Source: Polytrichum commune (taxonomy: Eukaryota; Streptophyta; Polytrichopsida; Polytrichales; Polytrichaceae). Taken from it: 64,000 nt of DNA. The notes beneath the pieces are model-generated. The model saw only the letters and a list, made by a program, of their open reading frames with translations. It had not been told where the DNA came from and made no database searches. The stretch spans positions 6,884,501 to 6,948,500 of the forward strand of contig OX485808.1 of assembly GCA_950295325.1 (NCBI GenBank), written 5' to 3'. Position numbers and translations under genes: made by a program. Each line of letters begins with the position of its first letter. Position 1 is the first letter of the stretch. Of this stretch, positions 44,301-56,200 are shown piece after piece.

Positions 44301-46330
44301 ATATTCTGTGCGTAGAGTCATTGTGTAGTTGTAATTCAATTTGTAAGAGTCATTCTTGTGTTGTATTGGTAGTTGTATTGAAGTAATTGTTGAGTTGTGT
44401 CTACCCCTAACTGGTGCCCATTCTAAGGCTGGTCGTTGGGGTTGGTGGCGTGCACAGCAAGCTGTGTCAGGCAGGATGTCAGCACGCATGGCTGCTGTGG
44501 AGCAAACCCAAGCCGAGTTCAGGTCACAGTTGTCTGAGGTGTTGTTGACTAGCCACAACAATGAGCAGGCTTTGAAAGCTTGCACCAACAAGTTGGACAA
44601 CCTAGCTACAATGGTGGCGAACATAATGAACAAGTTGGAGTCCATGCCCATTGTGAGCGAGCCCAACCCGACATTCAACAACAGGGACGTGCATGGAGGC
44701 GTACCGAAATCCACGTGCGAGAATGAAGCCCAATCCCGTCCGACTCGCATTGGAACATCCATGACGTTGCCAATAGATGTGGAGGATAACACGGACGATC
44801 GATTTGAAGATGTGACCCCTCCCAAAGACTACACGAGGTTGACACGGAGCAAAGATGCTAAATTAAAGGGGGTTACCGTGTCGCAAGACAACAGTCAGGT
44901 GGGGAGTAAGGGACGTGCAAGCGAGAAGGCACCGAAAAAAGGGAGGGTAGCAAAGGGAGGTGTAAAGAAGCTGGCTGCAACAGCGGCAGCCACTGGGCAG
45001 CCAATAAGTGCAGACGAAGGGAGGCCGGAAGTGGGGGTTGTCGTTGGTGTGGTTCCAGAACATGGCAACATCTCTCCCAAGACAGCAGTGGATGGCAGCG
45101 GGGTGGAAGATGGTGGAGAGGGAGGGAATAAGGAAAGCGGGACTAGGGGGTTGGTAGATGTGGAGGGTGGGATAGGGGAGGGTGTCAGTGGTGTAGATGG
45201 GAGTTTGGAAGGAGGGAAAGGGCGGTTGCATAGAGGGGAGAGTGACCATGTAGAGGGCGGGGATGGGGATGTGGGAGTGTTAGCAGAGGCTGCATCCCTT
45301 GTTGAATCGCATGGGAAGGTCATCTCTCCAAAATCTGGGAGCCCAAACCCCCCCACCATGTCACCAAGCAAGATAGGTGACATTGGTGGTTCACACAGTG
45401 CGCCGGCTGAACAGGTGAGCCCGCCGCATAGTGTTCTTCATTCGTCGATAGCCGAGATCAACAATCCTACCAAATTGTTGATTTTTAATGTGCATGGCAC
45501 AGTTCTGGACACCAGCCTATTAATCCAACCAAATCCAAATTGTGCCATTCGTGTGACGAAAAAAACTCCGACATGACGGTTCGTGTTCAGGCCATGGATG
45601 ATGGAGTTTTTGGGCCAATGTTTTAAGAAGTTCAAGATAGCATTTTGGGGTATAAAGTCCAATGAGTATATGTTAGAGGTTCTACGGGAGATCCTACCAG
45701 TGTTCGCTCATTTGGATGGCCACTCACCAGTTTTCACGTGGTCAGGAAAGGAATGCGAGTTATTTGAAAAGAGCGAGGATGTTTCAATGTGGGTGAAACC
45801 TTTGACAAAGGTTTGGAAGGCATGGCCATGTTGGGATGCTACCAACACTGTAATTATAGACCACCATGAGCCTAGGGTGGAGTGCAACCCACCGTCGAAT
45901 GTGATCATCCCCCCCCCCCATTCTATGTTACAAGTATGACGGATTTAAGTGAGGACAAAGATTATTTGAAAAACATGTTATGGCCAGCTCTTGAAGGCCT
46001 CTATCTGCACGAGGACGTTGGAACCTTTTTGTCCACTTACAATGTATCCAAACTGCAAGCAAGGGTGTGTGAAGAGACTCAAATTTCGGGGAACATGGTA
46101 GACTCAATGGTGCAGGTTCCAGGAGGTGAGGGGAGTTGTGAACTTGAAGTTCACAATGCACATTGTCCCCCCTCCATTTAGTTGGTTGATGACTAATTGT
46201 CCTTGGATATTGCTTGCATGTGTATCAGGTTCCCGGGATGGAATTGCGGGGAAGGGGCGCGAAAACAGGGGATAGCACATTAGGCAATGCAACATTGCCT
46301 GCACGCCCGGTTTGTGCAATCCATCCCTAA
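38374..46330 (+). CDS. CACTA accessory protein: Transposase_24 domain fused to FCP1/NIF-like HAD domain
   Basis: Exon chain: 38374-38489 (MEEDNGEPDCRCPYEQERDKR), a tentative exon from 38528, 41272-41456, a block ending 42706 (GTAATC donor), 42924-43718, 43842-43925, 44428-46115 and 46229-46330. Exon 42924-43718 opens with a Gln/Pro/Trp/Met repeat (PWMMGQQ) and holds the Transposase_24 core (FKNAVKRQMKTDRSKMK, EPDQWARLCDYW, ANARRH). Exon 44428 begins with a coiled coil, then a Gly/Glu linker, then KLLIFNVHGTVLDTS, FRPWMMEFLGQC, MWVKPLTKVW, NTVIIDHHEP and NMLWPALEGLYLHEDV, the plant FCP1/NIF-type HAD fold. The nucleophile Asp is Asn, and the usual DD pair is DH. A TGA at 45574-45576 and a poly-C frameshift at about 45909-45918 break the HAD part. 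Exon joins are phase-consistent from 42924 onward. Confidence 0.72.
40853..40993 (+). repeat. 141-bp direct repeat, copy 1
   Basis: TGGATGATTTCTTG through TTGCAGTGAAGCA. Matches 47413-47553 over the full 141 bp with only a few substitutions. It lies in an intron of the CACTA accessory gene, shortly before the 41272 exon. Confidence 0.92.
42142..42290. repeat. CACTAGTCA/AGCAGTCATTCA repeat cluster
   Basis: Units alternate CATTCACTAGTCA, GTAGCAGACCATCACTAG, TAGCAGTCATTCACTA and CAGTCAGCAGTC. Same family as the other clusters, in an intron of the accessory gene. Confidence 0.82.
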
Positions 46331-46342
46331 ACATTGTTAGAA

Positions 46343-46412
46343 GTAATTCAGCAGTCATTATTTAGTCTCTCAGCAGTCGTTTACAGCCATGTAGCAGTCA
46401 CTTAGCAGTCAT
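46343..46412. repeat. AGCAGTCATT-type repeat cluster
   Basis: Short array of TCAGCAGTCATT, TAGCAGTCACT and TAGCAGTCATT units just after the end of the accessory gene. Confidence 0.78.
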
Positions 46413-47412
46413 TAGCTGACATTTGATGTTTAGTTATGGAAGATCCTCAAAGACCTTCAGCTTGGGTGGAGTGTTTCGAATAATATTTAAAGGCCTAATT
46501 CAACGACAGATGCTATTACAGTCAGACGAGTGACGAAACGTTAGTACTTAGGGTTGGTTCCAAATGCAAGAGTGATCTCATTCTTTTCAAAACATGGCAA
46601 TTCCTGCTGAATGTTCGTGGGTTGGTCAATGCACTTGCTAACAAAACCCTTGATAAAACCAATAGTGCCCTCTAAATTTTGTAGGATATATCTACGTAGA
46701 CGCCTCCAAGAATGTGAATAAAGACAGAGAAGTAAATATTTCCTGCATAGACTCAACCTGGACGCTTTTTATCATGTCTGGATTCATGCTCGAAGCCTTC
46801 TGAATAGAAAATGATCTCCAAATTCGTAACAACCTACTAGAGAAACAGACATATCAAAATTCATCTGCAAGGAACAAATTTAGACACGACATATATATAT
46901 AGATTAATCATGTATTAAAATATTTATCACAGTATGAGCATCAGCCTAAGGAAGAGAAGTTGGAATGGCGCCTAGCCCTGTTATAGACTGAGTTTTTTGT
47001 TTGGCATAAATTGAGGTATCATATTCTAGCTGCGAGGTTTTGATCTTTGAGCTGATCTTTAAATGGAGGCCATGCACAAAAGGGTCTGCGAGCATGTTCA
47101 AAAGTTTACGAGATTCCTTGAGTACAAACTTTGTGTAATTCCATACAAATGAATATGCTATCGAGGAGATGCAAATTTGGGATATGGAGAAGGTGGTGGT
47201 CCTGTATGGTATGTGGGCCTTATGTGGTTACTCATCTTAATTGTACATCTGTATATGAGTGGTATATGGGAAGGCTTGTAGTTAAGAACGGACAATAAAT
47301 TGACACATGTTACAACGAGTCTGAACTATGTGCTTAAAATAAAGACACAATCACGCTAGGTTCAATAAGCTAACATAGTTAGGAGGAGGTCATGTGAGGA
47401 ATTATATATATA
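46413..47412. other. CACTA internal spacer, nothing recognised
   Basis: AT-rich, stop-rich sequence on both strands. A short minus-strand frame at 46541-46756 has no recognisable domain. It may be intron or 3' flank of the accessory gene. Confidence 0.35.
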
Positions 47413-47553
47413 TGGATGATTTCTTGTTTTTGCACCCTCAAATTAAATTTGAGTTCCATCTTGTGCTAATCACGTGTTTCATATCGGATTAGCAGTGGGC
47501 TGGTAGGGGAAAAGAACAAGTCAAGACCCATCTACCTTAGTTGCAGTGAAGCA
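47413..47553 (+). repeat. 141-bp direct repeat, copy 2
   Basis: Second copy of the block at 40853-40993. Boundaries are sharp at both ends; no terminal inverted repeat or target duplication is seen. Confidence 0.92.
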
Positions 47554-47671
47554 AGTGAGCTTGAGTACAAGGAATATTTTCAGCATTGAGCTCTTGCTGT
47601 TGGGAGAGTGAAATGGGTTTGTTGCTCTTACTTTAATAAGCATCAGAATTTGAAGGCAGAAAGAGATTGAC

Positions 47672-47766
47672 ATTTAGCAGTCATTTAGCAGTCAGTTAGC
47701 AGTCAGTTGTCAGTCAGTTAGCAGTCAGTTAGCAGTCACTTAACAGTCATTTTGCAGTCAGTGATT
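47672..47766. repeat. TTAGCAGTCA tandem array
   Basis: About nine 10-11-bp units (TTTAGCAGTCA, GTTAGCAGTCA, CTTAACAGTCA). The most regular of the CACTA-internal clusters. Confidence 0.88.
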
Positions 47767-47823
47767 AGTGCCACATGATCTCATTGGTTACACTTGGTTG
47801 CTGACACATTGCTAATTAGATAC

Positions 47824-48140
47824 TTACAGTGTATGAGGTATGCCATTGATTGTTTTGTGGATGGTGTATGGGTGCAGTTCAATGTAGGGCAATCCGTGCA
47901 TATGATGAGCCCGAAAAACAAGAGACGGAAGGTGGCCATTGGTAAGATCAGCGGTGTGGGGGTGTGGATAAGTTTCATTTTAAGGTCATTCCGGAGTTTT
48001 GCTACAAAGTGGACGTGACCACTGCTTACCTAGGTGACGTGAAACTTGCATATCCACATGAGGATGGAGACCAATGGTTAGTGAAAGATGTGGTGGGAGG
48101 CTGCACACTGTGGAACGAAAGAAATTTGAGAGCAGCATGA
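47824..48140 (+). pseudogene. C-terminal exon of a CACTA accessory protein (DUF8039-like)
   Basis: After an ACAG acceptor the frame reads MRYAIDCFVDGVWVQFNVGQ and HMMSPKNKRRKVAIGKISG. A one-base shift near 47960 then gives DKFHFKVIPEFCYKVDV, DVKLAYPHEDGDQWLVKDVVG and a stop at 48138-48140. The pattern (KVAxGxI, then V.V, LAxP, V.D.VG) resembles the domain that closes plant CACTA TNPA-like proteins. It may be an extra exon of the gene at 38374-46330 or the remnant of a second gene. Confidence 0.5.
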
Positions 48141-48399
48141 TTTTTTCCCCCTCCACGGACTTATGAGGGAGGACATAGAGGGTTTATTTGTTGTAAACTC
48201 TGAACCCACCCTAAACCACGCCCACGCATTTTGTAGGGAACTGAACAATTGATTTGAAATATGTATTCTTTTTCAAATATGATACTCACTCATCCATTGA
48301 GTCTCCCTCTTTAATGCTTGAATGGTAGTTGCATGTTGAAAGATATGGTGAACGCAATTTCTCATTGTGATTGGCATGCGTTGAGTAGCAAGTTTGTAG

Positions 48400-49244
48400 T
48401 CGTTGAGGTAGAGTTCATAACAGATTTTGTAGTCACTGTTAAGTCATGCTAAGTGTACATCAATGATTGCACACCTTTTATAGTGTAGTCATTGTTAACC
48501 ATTCACAGTCAATCCGCAGTCAAAATGGCATGACACATGAAGCAAAAAATTTGTTACCGCTGTCGTATTCTAGTCATTTATGCATCCACGTGTAGAACTG
48601 AGTCATTACTATTGACACGTGTACCCCTGACACCTCGGCACACGCATTCAAATGTCCCACTAATGAAAGAGTAAACAATGACTCAATGTGCTGACAGATG
48701 GCCTAAACCCGTGCACATGTCATTTAAATATAGTTCTTCAATAGTAACATAATAGTCGTTTAGGATACACATGGCAACCGGCAAATGACTACACAATCAC
48801 TATATTGTTGGACACGTGGCATTATATTAGTTGCCCACATGTAACGATGACATGGACAATTGACTCGGAAGCCACGTGTCTGTTGACATGGCGTGAGAAC
48901 CAACTCAGATGATGACATGTATATGAGGTTCTGGCGTGGATGCCATGTCAAATGATGACTTGGATGCGAGGTCGTGGCGTGGATGCCACATCAGATGATG
49001 ACATGGATGTGAGGTCCCGTCGTGGATGCCACGTATTGCCACGTGAAATCTGTCTCATCTCGGCTTGCCACGTCCCCTCAACATGTTTACGACTGCCCTA
49101 TATGACTATATCATCCATGTTCCCACGTCACGTCCCCAACGACTGCCTGTCCGTTACAAGTCGTCCGTTATGACACAAAAATTGGTAGTCATTGTTGTCC
49201 TCAACGACTCAAATAACAGTCATAAACAAAGTCGTTTTTTGTCA
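48400..49244. promoter_or_regulatory. Right subterminal region of the CACTA element
   Basis: Carries many CCACGT, GACACGTG, GATGACATGG and AGTCGTT/AGTCATT motifs. An internal tandem block at 48905-49040 repeats GATGACATGGATG(T/C)GAGGTC with GTGGATGCCA about every 50-60 bp. Probable transposase-binding region paired with 30942-31760. Confidence 0.6.
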
Positions 49245-49261
49245 ATTTTGTTGTAGTGAAA

Positions 49262-50258
49262 GCTCGGGGAGTTCACTGCGATAATATTAGAAAACAACGT
49301 GCGGGAAAATATAGGGTAATTTATATTCACAAAAGGAAAAACTTAGAATTTTCTTAGAAGTAATATAGGTGAGTATGTATGATAAAATTTGTATTATAAA
49401 TAATATAGGCTTGATACAAATAACGCATATTTTAAAAATATTTGTAAAAATATACCGTAGGATTTAAGGATCCTAGGTTTTTTTTGAAATAGGGTATCCT
49501 TTGTGGTCAAAGGCGGGAAAAATTTGGATGAAAAACTACGTCGATTCAGTTGAAAAAATGGGATGAAAGATTGATGAGGGCGGATGACGGATTCTTGGGT
49601 TTAGGATTAAAGGCATGCATTATTTGTTGATTATATACTAGTGTTCTTAAAAGCTAGGAATTGTTTTGCAAGATGAACATGACATCTTTCATTTGCTATG
49701 AACAATTTTGCTAGTATTTTTAAATGCTAGAAACAATTTCTCAAGATAAATTAGAGGAGTTTTGGTTGGTCTTGTGTCTATCTGCTTCAAGCAGGATGTT
49801 GTAGTATTAACTTTATACCCTTCTATATTATTGCATGGACCTTATTTTTGCTTGCTTTGTTGTTGGTGTTTTAATTGTTTTTTTTACACTCAATACCGTT
49901 GTGTTTAATTGTGCGTGTAACTTGATTGAGGAACATGGGTTGATTTTGTTGTTTGAAACTGTTTATGAACACTCTTAATTTTAAACCTTGCCGTGCCTTG
50001 GATTTTAGTGACTTAGTACTTTGAATGCTCTTAAACCCTTTGGAGCAAAATCAAATAATTACAATGAACATACCTAGCTTAAAATTAGAGCTTCATCAAA
50101 TTTAAAAGTAATTATAGGGTCATTTAAAAAACAATAAATTAGAAATTTATATAATAATATGGTACAAAAAATTAAGGATGGATAATTAAATACCCCTTGA
50201 ATAAATACCCTTGTCACGCACGTGTATACATATATACATGTCTAGTGAACTCCCCGAG
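49262..50258. mobile_element. Non-autonomous DNA transposon with 15-bp TIRs, inserted at the CACTA edge
   Basis: CTCGGGGAGTTCACT at 49263-49277 and AGTGAACTCCCCGAG at 50244-50258 are perfect inverted repeats. Flanks AGTGAAAA (49254-49261) and AGTGAAAG (50259-50266) match at seven of eight positions, suggesting an 8-bp target duplication as in hAT elements. The left flank overlaps the last four bases of the CACTA element, so this insertion came later. The interior is AT-rich with no coding capacity. Confidence 0.75.
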
Positions 50259-50266
50259 AGTGAAAG

Positions 50267-53200
50267 GGATAGTTTATGCTCATCTAATAGGACTTTCATC
50301 CTTTTAGGCATGTCCTTCATCTACCTTTGCTTAGGTGTTCACTAGACTACTAACTATCCTATCTCACTAACTTGTCCGTTCCCGGCATGATGACGGAGTT
50401 CCCGGGTGTTCCCGATGTGACTCCTTCGTTACCGGGCGTTCCTGATGTGGCTATTCGTTCCCGGGCGTTCCCCTCGTTCCCGGTGCTTCCCGCGTTCCCA
50501 AGCCGCCATATAACCGGAAGGCCGATCCTCATCCGGTCTTCAAGGCCTTCTTCGTCCTCGATTCGCCACCTGTCCTTTCTTCTCTCCCCGGGTACCCAGT
50601 TGTCATGCTACCGATGCCCGCCTTCTACTGGCCCTCCTACGCTGCTCCTTCAGCGGTCTTCAAGGCCTTCGCCGCTTCCTGGCTTACCAGCTGTCCTTCC
50701 CTCTCTCACCTGTCGAGGCTCGCCTAGCCCGCCGTTCCTTTGCCGATCTGCTTCCTCGGTGCTCCGGTCCTCGGTCGCTCGGCTCCTCTGGCACCCTGCT
50801 TCTTTTGTTGCACTGATCTCCCACACTCTACTCCTGTCTTGCACTGCGATCCCTTGTGGCTACACACCGAGTCGTGTACATATTGGTCTTTTTCATTGCT
50901 CACTACTTGCAATCTAGCATTCATATTATTTGTCCTCCCCAATCTTCTTATTATTGAACCCTAAAAAATTATTTCTTTAGGCCACGGTTATAGGATACTC
51001 GGGGTCCTATTACCAAATATTTTGTTTTCTTCACCGCTCACAAGATAGCACTCCCCTGTACGTAACTAATCCTCAATTATTTGTTGGTTGGTTGCATGGG
51101 CACAGGTGAGGCATGCCCTTCACATTTACAATACTACGAAGTATTGTGAATATGACATTTTATGTATTTCTTCTGGTTGATACTACTAGGCATATCTCCT
51201 GGTATGTTTTCCATATATATAATAGTTAGGGTACATCCTTGTTGGAGCAATGCATGAAGAGAGGTAATTAGATCTACAAAGGTATGATGGGGTCAGCCAC
51301 AATTTGTTTTTGAGTACTTAGGAACTATGTATGAGTACTGAAACCCTAAGTATGATACAAATACTTATGAAAGTATAGTATATCGTATTATTACATGTTT
51401 GTATTGTTTACATACAATTAGACATGGGCATTTACAAAGAGCATTGAACATACTTAGCCTTAAGACGATATGATGAGAAGGTTAGATTTGAGGTAATGAG
51501 GGTTATGAAAAAGTTCCCACCCACCCACCCACCCTTGCATTGCAATGAAGAAGACATTGAAGGATTAGGCCTCTGAAAAGAGGAAGTTCAAGCTTTGCAA
51601 AAAGCATTGAAAAGTCAGCTCTCTCTACTTTGCAACATTGTAGAACCTCACCAAAACACTAAGATAAAGACTCCTTCCACGACACTGCATGTGCATTTTT
51701 TTTTATTCCATTGCAACTTTAGGCATGAAAGTCCATGAGCTAAAACATGGCATCCATGGATTTGTAGGTTGGACATCCTAATTGGGAGCTTTAAGTACTT
51801 ATTTAGCTATGAATATGTTCTCTATAACTTTGCATCACACGTGAATTTGCAGAGCATTGCTTTGGAACATTCTCGGGTAAGTAGTGTTTTATCATAGGAC
51901 AATGTTACGTGTGGCACTACAAGTGTATGGAAATTAGTGTTCTATTAGATGAGAAGGTCATATTGGTTGAGATCAAGATGCGTGCGTTTTGTTGGGGCCG
52001 AAGTGGATATCACACATTCCATAATCACGCTTCTCTACTTTGGGATGTCACCTGAGCTACAAGGCATAATCTTCCTCACTAAATGCTTATCGGCAAAGTC
52101 ATTAGACACTATGGTGCCTTCAGTGAGGTTTGATTCAACACCTTGGGGGGATCACACCCCCTTACATTTTGTAACCACGCGCGATAATGGGGTATTTAAT
52201 GGGGGGATATTTATGCACCTCTCAATATTTTTTCCCTCCCTATATGTAGATATAAAGCTACTTTGACGTATTTTTTAACACCCTATATTTATTTGTAATT
52301 GTTTAGAGAGGCTAATTTTTGGCATCATATTTTTCTATAAATCATACAAGTACCAAATAGTAGACGAAATACTATAGCATTACAAAATCGACTATGTGAG
52401 CAACAAACGTTCCATAGCATCCATCTTGTTATTCAATCGGTTTCAATTAGTTATACCAATGCTAAACCATTCAAAATGCCGTTCAAAACACAACCAATAA
52501 CACTTGGATATTATTTAAAAGGTTACCAATAAACATGGAGATAACAAAATGTACAAGCTAACATAGACAAGTTGTAAACACGGATAAAACAAAACAAGAA
52601 ACACAATCAATTGTTACAAGACACGATTTTTTGCACAACTATGTACTCCAAAAACTAAAGATTGCATTCAAATGAAAGAAAGCTAAATACACAAATTGAA
52701 AACATTTACTTTAATTGTGTTCACAAACACATTCAACCTTGTACCAAATATTTACAATGTGAAGGGTTAGGATATAACTATGCATCCTCTAATACATGTC
52801 AATATCCTCTACAATGTCATGATAAGACTAAATATTTTGAAGATGTTTGTTTAACACCAATGATGACGAATAACTAAAACTAATTGTTGGCATGAGGCGG
52901 ACAACTTTCGAAGTCTGCAACCACTCCACCAAATCTTCCTCCAAGGCAAAGCGCAAGGCAAAGCGCAATCCTCTAAGTCTACCACGGTGAGGTTGCCAAA
53001 TGTTGTAGCGCACCATCGATCATCTACAAAAGATTGTTGTAGCAAAAATGCAATCACTAGAATGTTGGCATATTGGACACTACTAGCATTACTAGGATTA
53101 CAAAATGGAGTTTGTAATTTTATGTTTGAAATCTTCGAAATTAACCTATAATTCTAGGGTTGAAAAGGGTCATATGAGAAAAGTTGGCTCACATTTCCGA

Positions 53201-56200
53201 GATGATCCCAATATCGGCCTTTCTGGAAGCCAATTTCAACCTCACAAACTTTCTTAATTTCTTTTTTATCTGAGTAATCTCCTAGTTTCCACGACATTAA
53301 TTCCAGTTTGATGACAAAATTGGCCTCTCATGGAATGACACTACAATCTCCAGTATGACTCCAAAACCACCTGTTACACAAAATCCGAATGACACGTCTC
53401 ATCAAAATGTATACATATTTACAACTGTTGGTAGCGACATTAGAACATCCCACTTGAGGTAGATGTCTCAAAGAACAAGATACAAGTACAGAAGAATCTG
53501 GAAAACATCTCATCTTTCTACGCTCACATTCAGGTTTAGTAACTCTTCATCTTTCTACATCTCACATTTAGGAGGGCGTCGGAAATCAATAGCATGTCGT
53601 CAAAAAACGGGTAGTGGAAGGGGAAAATCAAGGAATTGGAATTTGAAATCAATTCTTACCGCATGCAAGCGGAGCAAGCCGAATCTTTGGCACTCATGAA
53701 ACACCCTGTATGAATGTTATGAAGCAAAGAAGAAAGCTCCAAAAAATGTGTCTTACCTACCGCCTTTGCGCCACACTTCACCAACTCAAGACCTCCTACC
53801 CGAACGCTTCACCGCCTTCGCGCCACTGTGCTTGTTGTCAGTCCAATACCCCCACCCTTATGCGTCTATGGTCTGGGTGAAGATCTAAGGCCAACATATG
53901 GTTCAGTGTAAACTTCACCCCTTTAGAATTGAGTTCCCCCTTACCAATGAAACAACTTCATCCATTCATAATTTTGTTCAAACCACCCAAATGCTAAGTG
54001 TTTAAAAACACTCAACCTTTGATTGTCAGTTGTAACTGTGGTCACTCAAACAAACTCTACTCTCTAATGTTCTATGCTTCTATGAAATCCAAGCTCTACC
54101 CCCTACTTAACCCTTAAGCCCCTCACAATGAACCATTACCACCTAATTGGTGGCCATGCTTTGCTTCTCCCACTAATTTGCCCCTAAACTATCACCCCCT
54201 ACCTCCTAAATGTTAATTACTTACTCATAAGCTAATCACCAAAATCTCAGTCATGACTAGTCAGGTGTAATTCTACGCTGTTTGGAGGAGTGTCTCGCCC
54301 GTCATCGCCCGTCAGATGACATCTTATCCCATCAGCAGCAACGGTTGAGCACCAGCTGGTTGTTCCAGCAGCGGGCTGGCTCCCCAAACCAAGGCTCAAG
54401 GCTTAGCCTTGTCTAGGTCCCGACCCCGAGTGCATTAGTCCTCGACTTCACCTTCCTCGGCCACTAATCTCTAGTCCAGTAGCTTGATGGATCAAATTCT
54501 AGCCGCGCTCTTCCCTTGAAAGGAGCACTGGCACCTCCACTTCGGCAATTCCCCTTAATAGCGATCTGCACTCACCTTCGACCTCCATGTGTCCCCGTAA
54601 CTGCACTTCTGGATCGAAATCCTCATTTCGAATCCCACAGTGAAATGCGATTCGCCACCGCATTCTGAATTGCTTGATCTCATCCCGTGTCTTCCATCCT
54701 CAGCTATTCGTCTCCTCTCACATTCCCAACCAGCAGCACTCACAACCTTTTCGGCTTCTGGAAGTGGCCTTCTTCCAGGCTGCTTGACCCCTACTTCCAG
54801 CTAATGGTGCAATTGAAATCCCACATCCAGCCTCGCCTTGGTCTGGAATGATGCTGGTATGCAGCTTCAACGTGAATTCTCACCCAATACCCTCAACACA
54901 AATTTCCGTGGCCCTACCTAGGCTCCCCTGTCGGCACAACCGCTCTTACACACACACACAACCCAAGAGAGAGCTCCCGAAGTCTGGCTCCCCGCTCTCA
55001 ACCGTTACCAGCCGAAAAATACTAGGGTACAGTCCCGGCTCCCCCCTTACAAACAGTTACACACCCTAATTCGAACAACAACTCTACCTAACTCGGAGGT
55101 TGAACCCATCTTTGGGTTAACATACACTCGCACATCAAATCTAAATATTACTTAACACTTAGCCTAATCCTTGGTAATGCAACCACCACACTCTAACTAC
55201 CTAGCCTAAAGTCTGATCATCAAACTACGCTCAAAGTTCACTCTTTTTATGTTTTCATAAAATAATAATAATTCCAAACTCAAACCTTGATGTTTCCCAA
55301 ACCTAAAACACATGTGTGCACATGCTTTTGGGCTCACACTTGCCCAACCCTAAGCAAGCCCAAGGGCCATTGAGAAGTCACAACATTCCTTCCCCCAAAA
55401 AAATCCACAACATATCCCTCCATACTAACGCGTTTCATTCAAATTTGGACAAAATTTACACAATTCTTCATCCAAGTAGTCAAACCCATAATTATTCTAT
55501 TGATCCTACTACACACATTTGGGGGGATCCAATATCTATTACCCTATTTTTTTCTACTAATTACTAAAATGGAGGAATTATTTACCATCTTATTTTACAA
55601 ATAATCATGTAGGGGACATATTTCCAATGCTATGGTAGATCTAACGAATTTATAAAATCTACCCTCAATGAATTAAATTGACCCTATTTTTTTTATCTCA
55701 CGTGGTTTCTAAAATTTCGATAGTCACCTCCCTGAGTTCAACACCTACAACACTTTCATCTTTTGCTTACAAATGAACCCACACTAAGCATGAACACAAT
55801 TGTAATCGGGTTTGTAGACAATGTACATCATATGTGGGTGGCTCATGAAACGAACTTAGGCATGTCCGCCAAGGGTGGTAGGCAATACCATGATCTCCAT
55901 CAAAATGTTTCGTGCAACCAAGAAAGTTGGATGGTGCTTGTTGTTCACAAAACTATGATGTTTTCAAAGATCATCATACCAATAATGAGGGATGACCTTG
56001 CCAATGACTTCAGAAGTACACCAACCCACATAGCGAAAAGTTATCTAGCTATTGCCAGACTTCAATATCGCCTTCAATGTTCTATGATAATTCTCAATTG
56101 TTGCTTTTGTATCATGCATAGTGCATGCATGTTTCATAACATGTTACCCACATGTGCACATGAAACAACCAAGTCTCCTCGACATACTTCTAGAATTACA

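Larger units (their letters stand above)
30929..49257. mobile_element. CACTA (En/Spm) DNA transposon, ~18.3 kb, with divergent Tnp2 and Transposase_24 genes
   Basis: The left end reads CACTACAACAAAA (30929-30941) and the right end TTTTGTTGTAGTG (49245-49257), a 13-bp perfect terminal inverted repeat. Both flanks are AAA (30926-30928 and 49258-49260), the 3-bp target duplication expected for CACTA. Subterminal regions (about 30.95-31.75 and 48.4-49.24 kb) are dense in ACGTGG/CCACGT and ACGACT/AGTCGT motifs, likely transposase binding sites. Inside lie Tnp2 (minus), an accessory gene (plus), repeat clusters and a nested solo LTR. Autonomous architecture, but both genes have stops. Confidence 0.9.

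Noticed and set aside
50372-50917. Pro/Ser/Arg-rich 181-residue plus-strand frame
   Set aside because: It begins in short GC-rich repeats, has no domain, and alternative frames are equally open; not supported as a gene.
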